From: Shinisaurus crocodilurus
Taxonomy: Eukaryota; Chordata; Lepidosauria; Squamata; Shinisauridae
Assembly: GCA_021292165.1 (NCBI GenBank)
Contig: CM037877.1
Location: 207,184,715 to 207,248,714, forward strand
DNA: 64,000 nt
Direction: 5' to 3'
Under the pieces are notes generated by a model. It worked only from the letters and a program-made list of their open reading frames with translations. It was not told the DNA's origin and searched no databases. The position numbers and the translations under genes are program-made. This document shows positions 58,601 to 64,000 of the stretch, piece by piece (the first letter of the stretch is position 1; each line of letters opens with the position of its first letter).

Positions 58601-61600
58601 ATAGGATTTCCTGCAGAAAGCAAAGTCAGCCTTGTGCCTCTTTTCCAGACCTAGTTCCTTCCAGCACAGACTGCTCACTAACTCATGTACTTTCTTCATT
58701 ATTACCTCAAAGAACGAACCATAGGTTTGCTAAGTCCCCCAACCACCCACAGTTCTGTGTTCAGACCTCATGGACAACAACCCAGGGACAGAGCGTCCCT
58801 GGGTCCTTTGCTCAGCGGGAGGGAGGGAGCCAGCACACATGCTAGCTCCCACTCGTTCATGGCTCCCCGGGGTTTGTTTAGCTGCGACATGCAAACCAGC
58901 TCCTTGGGTCTTGTTGACAACTGTAATGTTGTAACCAAGGCTACATCTGAAGGGCTTGGACATGCCCAATAGGATTTTTGATATTTTCTTTGAGCAGCAG
59001 GCCTCTGTGCAATATTACAAACAGCTTTTGAAAGGCCTCTCAGTTTCGTGGGGATGATTTGTCATTTGGAACTGGGAAGTGCTGGTTGAGAATTACAAGC
59101 CCAAAGCCACCTTTGCCATGCAGAACTAGCTGTGGCGGCTCATTGGATCCCAGCCAGTATTTGCTCGGGGGTGGTGGTGGCTTTCTGTTTGTTTTTGCTC
59201 AAGTTATATTTTTTAACTCAATTGACTTGACTCTAGCCTCTTGCAAAGCTTATTTTGCTTTCATTGACTAACCTGAACTGAGTCCTTGCAGAGAAATGTG
59301 AGATCCATAGATCTAAAGAAGATCCAGAGCTGTATTTTATCTGCTGTTTACATTGTACTTGACATTATGCTGCTGGAAGTAATTAACCTGCTGCAAGTGT
59401 TCCACCATGTAACTAGCATTCACTTGAACTTGGTTAATTGTAAACTGTGAAGGTGATGGATTAACCAGCCTACCTTAATCAGAACGGTAAAGAGCTCCTT
59501 ATCCTGAGCTGTGCTGCCTCGGGAACCAGGGTACTCCCAGTCAAAATCCAACCCATCAAATTCATACTGGCGCAGGAATGTGATGGCTGAGTTGATAAAA
59601 GTCTGGCGGGTTGCAGAAGTGGAAACCATTGCGTTGAATCTAGATAAGAGAAGAGAAGTGGAAAATTATGAGAAATAGCTGTAACTAGCGCTCGTGAACA
59701 CCAGTCCACTCTGCAATAACAATGTAAAACCAAGAACAGATAATATATCAGATGTCATAAAAAGCTGCAAAGGGCCACCCATTCCGACCCTCTGTTAGAA
59801 GACAGGAGCCTCCCCCTGCCCCCCCCCATCAAAGATCAGCCCTCACAATCTTGAAAACGGTGTGCCACAATCATACAGCCAGGGTCCCATTGGCAGTTTC
59901 GAAGAACAAATATCTCTAGAAGGTTCAAGTAGGTGAACCAAGCCCACATGCTCAGGGGAGCAGGAAAAACATCCTGTGTCACTAGTGAGTTGACATTTGA
60001 GGAAAAGTCCTTTCAGATCCTAAATAATGGTGATATACATTCACACCCTGAGTTTTTGAGTCAAACTTCTCCAGTGAATCTTTCTAAGAGAAATGTTATT
60101 GGGTCTTACGGTGCTGTTCCAAAATTCCAGCCTCCAATAGCCAGGAGAGTCTTCAGTTGTCCATTCCTGTGAATAAAGAAATAAGAGAGCTTAAGTTCAG
60201 TTCCATATTTTTTGATTCAGCATCCTCATGATGATTATTTTCCAGAGGCAGAAAGGAAGCTATTGTGCTTTAAATATTGACAATGCCATGTCTCTATATG
60301 GATAACTTCAATAAAGCTATTCACAGTGAATATTTTGCTCCCCTTTCCTGGAGGAGAAGTTCAGGACATTTTCATTTCAAGGAGAAAGGACTGGAAATTT
60401 ACAGTGGGTTTTTCCCCTTCCTTTTCTATAAAAGTGGAGGTTGGACATAGGTGCAGCAGCAAGCACAGGCAATGTTAATCTCAGAATATTGTATGTCCAA
60501 CCTGTTTTCTTAGGTGATCCAGCTCAAAAGAAGGGCTGGATATGCATGATTTGCAATAATAAATATATTGGATGTGGTTGGTCATCAGAATAAGTTGAAG
60601 AGCTCCTGTTCTGACAGAATGGCACATATCTCACTGGAGAGTGACATCTAACCAGAGCTCCAGGGAGAAAGCCCAGAGCTATACACCCCTCAGTATTGCT
60701 ATACTGTTTATCATAGATGAAGATGGTACTCTTTGAAGGATTTAGCCCATAATCACTGTGATCCAAATCATGGGGGTGCTTTCACACTTAGTTGCTACAG
60801 TAAAGTTCCATTTCCACGCAACAATGATATAGCTACTTTAATTGGAATTAGAACAGTAATGCATTTTATATGTGATCAAGTCCCTGGTGATGTCTGGTAC
60901 ATTCTAGGTAAATTTGATTTTGACCATAGCAGCTTCACTTAAAAGGGCCCATGGTTGCCTGCCTTACTATATCATCTCAGGTCTTTGCTACCAATTATGC
61001 AGAGGTTTTTTGAAGAGGCTCTCTTGTGAGTTGATCCACAGACCACATTAAAACAGGAGCAGCTTGACATCAGGCTACTTACTGGTTCTTCAGTCCATTG
61101 AAAGATTTGTAAAGGGTCACATCATTCCATTCAATGGTGGCAAGCTCATTGTTCTTCATGCCAGCAAATGCATAGATCAGCTGGGTACACAGGCATGGGT
61201 CGATGTTATCAGGCATGAAACGTCCAAGACCTGGTCTGTACTGGGCCCAGTTGGTAAAGTAGCATGTCAGCTGGTAGGCAAGGCCTGTGATCAAGAGAAA
61301 AGTGGAGGAGTACCTAAGTAGGATACTACTTTCCATAACAAACCGCAGTGATTCGTGGAAATATAAAATGGCTTCAAACACAAAAGATATGGATTAGCTT
61401 GGCTGCACCATGCCCAGTTAATGAGTCCAAGTGATGGTCCTGTGGATCCAGCAAGAGGAGCTGTGAGAGAGAAATTTAGCATGTGCTCACCTCTCAAATG
61501 AGTGCACATTTTCAGTATCTCCATAAAGCTGCTGAAAGCATATTGACAATTGAGTGCCTATGTGTCCTACTTTATAGAAGACAGTGCAGGTCTGGTTTAA

Positions 61601-63784
61601 AGATAAAGAACCACAAGAAGCTGGGAGAGCAGGGGCCTTGAAGCTGCCCATTGGTGGTGAACACCTGGACAGTAGATTGAGCAGACACACATGTCATCTG
61701 GTCACAGTCCTCCCCACTTTGGTCAGACAAATTGTATTTCTAGTTACTAAATTATAGTAATTACTTCTAAATTTCTATCTCTACCTGTACATCAGCATCT
61801 GCAAATTTTATGCAAATATGTGTTCTCTCTTGAACTCTTTTTTTAAATATTATAATGCGTAAGTGGCTATCGTAACTAAAGATTGGTGCAGTGAATATGG
61901 ATTAAGTCGTGTGCTGAAGCAATCAAACAATCATTTTAGTATTGTCTGTGGAATATCTGGGTTCATGTGAATTAGCTCTCAGGTTGGAGTTTTAGTAGCT
62001 GTATTACTGAATTCTCTAAGACAATAGTGTAGATAATATTGGACCATGCTGTGTTAGTGAAACAGCAGACTCCCAAAGTTTACAAAGTTGTTCTTCAGGT
62101 GGAAGGAGAAAGCTAAACAATGAAATTAACTGACAATAAAAATATTTATCGCCATTCCGGATCATATGTAGTATCATGAGAATCTTGGCAGAACATGAAT
62201 GCTAAAATGTTTTTCTGTGCTTAAGGCAGAGATTAGGACCAATAAAGAATGTTAATAGAAGCAAGAGATATAGGGGTACAGACTTTTACTAATACTCTGT
62301 TTCTACTGATAGATGTAGAACTTTACATATCATCATCGGGTACTTCTATGCCATCCCTTGAGAACAGGCAGATTTTAATTAGATTTATTTACTTATTTTG
62401 GAGATTTCTGTCCTACTTCCCAGTAAGAAAGCCCCTGAACTGGCATTAAAGTGGCACAGGAGATGTCCAACCCCACTCTATCAGTCCACTGCTTTGCTTA
62501 TACTGTACCAACTCATTACTTACCCAGCTGAGCATTCAGCAAAAGCACCAGACCTATGAAAAAAACAAATAGTAAAGAGATAAGCCTTTGAAAAAATGTA
62601 AAAGAGCACACTGATTTTATTGGCTTAAGAGGCAAAGGCATTTAAGTAAATGTTGAACCTAAAAATATTTTATATTGCATAATAATATCTTCCTGAGATC
62701 TTACACAAGAAAAAAAAAATGACCATATGTTGAGAATATATAGTAAAAAATACTGTTGGAAGTTCAGTTCAGGTAAGAATTTATTTGGCCTGATCTAAGG
62801 TGTTAAATATTTAGCCAGACCGCAAAAGGAGCAACTCTCAATATCATTTGCAGGAGAAGGCAAATGTGGCTAAGGGCACAATGCTATGCATGTTTAGACA
62901 GAAAAAAGTCCGACAACTCCTAGCATTCCCCAGCCAGCATGGCTGACTGGGGAATGCTGGGAGTAGTCGTACTTTTTTTTCTGCCTAAACATGCATAGGA
63001 TTGCGTCCTAAGTGAAATATATCATAGATTTAAATTGGTACAACATAGGAAAAGCTTTCTCTATTTGGAATCCAAGTACAACATTTGAAGGTTCTTCTTA
63101 CATTGAAAGTTCTAATTTATGTCCACCTCTGCAGGTAAAGGGTATCAATTTGGAGGAACTAAGATTGCTGATGCTTGATATTTTAAAAGATTGACAGTTA
63201 CCTGAGAGCATAATATCCAATATACTATGTAATATTTGCCCCATCTTTTGAACATCAAGGCAGAGATCCATAACACATAATGGATGCCCCCTATTTCACA
63301 TCTAAAACTCTACATTGCCCCCTGCTTTTGGAATTTTGATCTCACGATGCTAGAACAAAGCAATGCTTTTGCTTACCACAATAAACCACCTAGACACTTC
63401 ACAGGTTGACATTTCTGCTATCAAGTGGCATTCTGAAAATCAGCCCTGCCTCCTGATGAGTTGGACTACAACACCCATAATCCCCAGTCAGCATGGTAAC
63501 CCATTTGTTCCAGACAAACCCTCTTGGGGTTTTATGGCACTGTACTGTATTTGGCCACAGCAGCACACTCTTGTGTATGTTTGTTCAGAAGTAAGTCTCA
63601 CTATGTTCTACAGGGCTTACTCCAAAGTAAGTGTGCATAAGATTGCAGCCTCAGTCACATTTTAGACTTGCCCATTCAATGAAGTGCTTAAGAATGAAGC
63701 CACATGGTTCATAACCCAGTAACATTATGTAGAAATAATGTTAAGTCATACAGACTTACCAGTAAGGAGAATCAGCTTCGCCAT
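52347..63784 (-). CDS. CHIA: Acidic (mammalian-type) chitinase, complete 11-exon gene, 480 aa
   Basis: A secreted endo-chitinase that cleaves beta-1,4-N-acetylglucosamine chains (diet, mucosal defence). Coding exons are 63784-63760, 62553-62524, 61284-61083, 60166-60110, 59639-59474, 58285-58161, 56272-56149, 55683-55498, 54182-54063, 53960-53819 and 52612-52347. Lengths are 25, 30, 202, 57, 166, 125, 124, 186, 120, 142 and 266 nt, 1443 nt with the stop, and all phases chain. Residues 1-21 ([14 protein letters not shown]...) are a signal peptide, and the mature protein starts [16 protein letters not shown]. The motif [11 protein letters not shown] places the proton donor at Glu140, with Asp136 and Asp138. 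MTYDFHGSW and [13 protein letters not shown] complete the GH18 site. A Gly/Ser hinge and a six-cysteine CBM14 end the protein. No frame damage was found. Confidence 0.96.
52890..53432 (+). mobile_element. LINE 3' end in CHIA intron 10
   Basis: Contains CTCCTCAAAACTCACCTTTT, ATTGTAAGCTCCTCTGGGCA and TGTAAAGCACCATGTGCTAT with a final AATAAATGAATAAT. This is typical of a CR1/L2-like 3' end. The middle (about 53035-53270) looks like a separate insertion with a repeat related to 1860-2260. Confidence 0.6.
54897..55298 (+). mobile_element. About 400-bp repeat, copy 1 in CHIA intron 8
   Basis: It starts TAGGGTAGCCACATATGC and ends GGGCCACCTTA. Shared blocks include GAGGAAATGCATCACCC, GTCCAGGTGCTAACTG and ATAGAGGACTGTCCTCTGTA. 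It matches 57705-58110 throughout and 61535-61845 in reverse. Confidence 0.65.
56451..56508. repeat. Minisatellite, about four 15-bp units
   Basis: Consecutive CATTAGATACATACT-type units lie in CHIA intron 6, next to a poly-A run at about 56396-56408. Such arrays often vary in copy number. Confidence 0.85.
56983..57118. mobile_element. Near-perfect 136-bp palindromic hAT MITE
   Basis: The ends CAGTGTTCTCCAACC and GGTTGGAGAACACTG continue as inverted arms of about 66 bp that differ by a single extra A, with a loop of a few bases. CCTTAGAT flanks both sides (56975-56982 and 57119-57126). The lack of arm divergence implies a recent insertion. It lies in CHIA intron 6, in noncoding DNA. Confidence 0.9.
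57705..58110 (+). mobile_element. About 400-bp repeat, copy 2 in CHIA intron 6
   Basis: Same family and orientation as 54897-55298: AGAGGAAATGCATCACCC near the start, GTCCAGGTGCTAACTGC in the middle and TGGCCACCCTAG at the end. The GGGTGGCC-type ends suggest a non-autonomous DNA transposon. Confidence 0.65.
59474..59639 (-). CDS. CHIA: CHIA exon 5, catalytic exon
   Basis: This 166-nt exon encodes about residues 105-160 and carries [12 protein letters not shown]. Asp136, Asp138 and Glu140 form the GH18 DxxDxDxE signature, with Glu140 as proton donor. It has the same length as the matching exon of the second chitinase (35717-35552), whose motif reads [12 protein letters not shown]. Confidence 0.93.
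61535..61845 (-). mobile_element. About 400-bp repeat, copy 3 in CHIA intron 2, inverted and partial
   Basis: Reverse orientation of the family: TGTCCTACTTTATAGAAGACAG, then TGGTTTAAAG, AACACCTGGACAG and TATGCAAATATGTG. It lacks a clear segment next to its outer end. Confidence 0.6.
62874..63008. mobile_element. 135-bp palindromic Harbinger-like MITE
   Basis: The ends GGGCACAATGCTATGCATG and CATGCATAGGATTGCGTCC are inverted, with TAA on each side (62871-62873 and 63009-63011). The centre pairs CCCCAGCCAGCATGG with its complement. The 3-bp TWA target and GGGC terminus point to PIF/Harbinger. It lies in CHIA intron 1. Confidence 0.75.
63567..63655. mobile_element. Short GCAATCCTA-family repeat in CHIA intron 1
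   Basis: Reads TTGTTCAGAAGTAAGTCTCA, then GGGCTTACTCCAAAGTAAGTG and AAGATTGCAGCC. Same plan as 48769-48858. Confidence 0.6.
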
Positions 63785-64000
63785 GGTTGAATCTGTCTGT
63801 GTACCACTCTTACACAGTCTCCCACTGCCTTTTATAGCTACAGCATCCTCCTTTTATCACATGGTTCCTTATCATGAAAGATAAGCAAACAGGGCATTAA
63901 AAAAACCCTCATTGGTAGTTAATGGATTAATAAATAGATATTTCCACCTCGCCTTTGTAATATGCCGTTTTCTCTCTATCTCATTCTGTTTTCGTCTTCC
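63785..64000 (-). promoter_or_regulatory. CHIA: CHIA 5' flank
   Basis: This holds the short 5' leader, the TATA box and about 160 bp of upstream DNA. GATA-type cores occur around 63868-63886 (TTATC and GATAAG). No coding sequence was seen. The binding-site reading is motif-level only. Confidence 0.45.
63831..63836 (-). promoter_or_regulatory. CHIA: TATA box of CHIA
   Basis: TATAAA (within GCTATAAAAGGC on the minus strand) lies 47 bp upstream of the CHIA start codon, which predicts transcription from about 63800-63806. A TATA-driven start fits a gene with strongly tissue-restricted output. Confidence 0.7.

Overview
The window is vertebrate nuclear DNA, most likely from a squamate reptile. The genes are split by introns with GT/AG boundaries. 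The intergenic DNA is full of CR1/L2-type LINE fragments, hAT and Harbinger-like MITEs, and a 5S rRNA-derived repeat with a CR1-type tail. The locus is the acidic chitinase neighbourhood. It holds a complete CHIA gene (minus strand, 11 coding exons, 52347-63784), the ciliary gene PIFO/CIMAP3, and a second GH18 chitinase that lacks a chitin-binding domain. Human chromosome 1p13 has CHIA, then PIFO, then a convergent GH18 gene (OVGP1). The order and relative orientation here look the same.

The layout is not a simple locus. Positions 1-15367 (left arm) reappear inverted at 15569-30775 (right arm), making a palindrome of about 31 kb whose left arm runs off the window. Its turning point lies inside a natural long-inverted-repeat element. 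The right arm continues into 30776-40878, which carries exons 8 to 4 of the second chitinase on the minus strand. A run of exactly 100 N follows (40879-40978). After it, 40979-45286 repeats 11262-15569 in direct orientation, and this match ends exactly at the palindrome junction (15569 = 45286). Unique sequence then runs to the end and contains PIFO exon 1, the PIFO promoter and the whole of CHIA.

The simplest reading is that 1-15569 joins directly to 45287-64000, and that 15570-45286 is a fold-back insert plus a re-read overlap. This join makes PIFO whole: exon 1 in the right-hand contig, exons 2-6 in the left arm. The left arm and the 40979-45286 copy are collinear to within about one base over 4.3 kb. 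The right arm loses 160 bp steadily along its length, mostly single bases in short homopolymers, and several of these break conserved reading frames. This is what poorly polished long-read sequence looks like. A real inverted duplication cannot be excluded without reads.

Functionally, CHIA encodes a secreted chitinase with an intact DxxDxDxE motif, a Gly/Ser hinge and a C-terminal CBM14. The second chitinase keeps the catalytic motif but stops after the GH18 barrel. PIFO has a CpG-rich promoter with a near-consensus RFX X-box, as expected of a ciliary gene. No CRISPR array, tRNA gene, intact autonomous transposon or prokaryotic-type system was seen.
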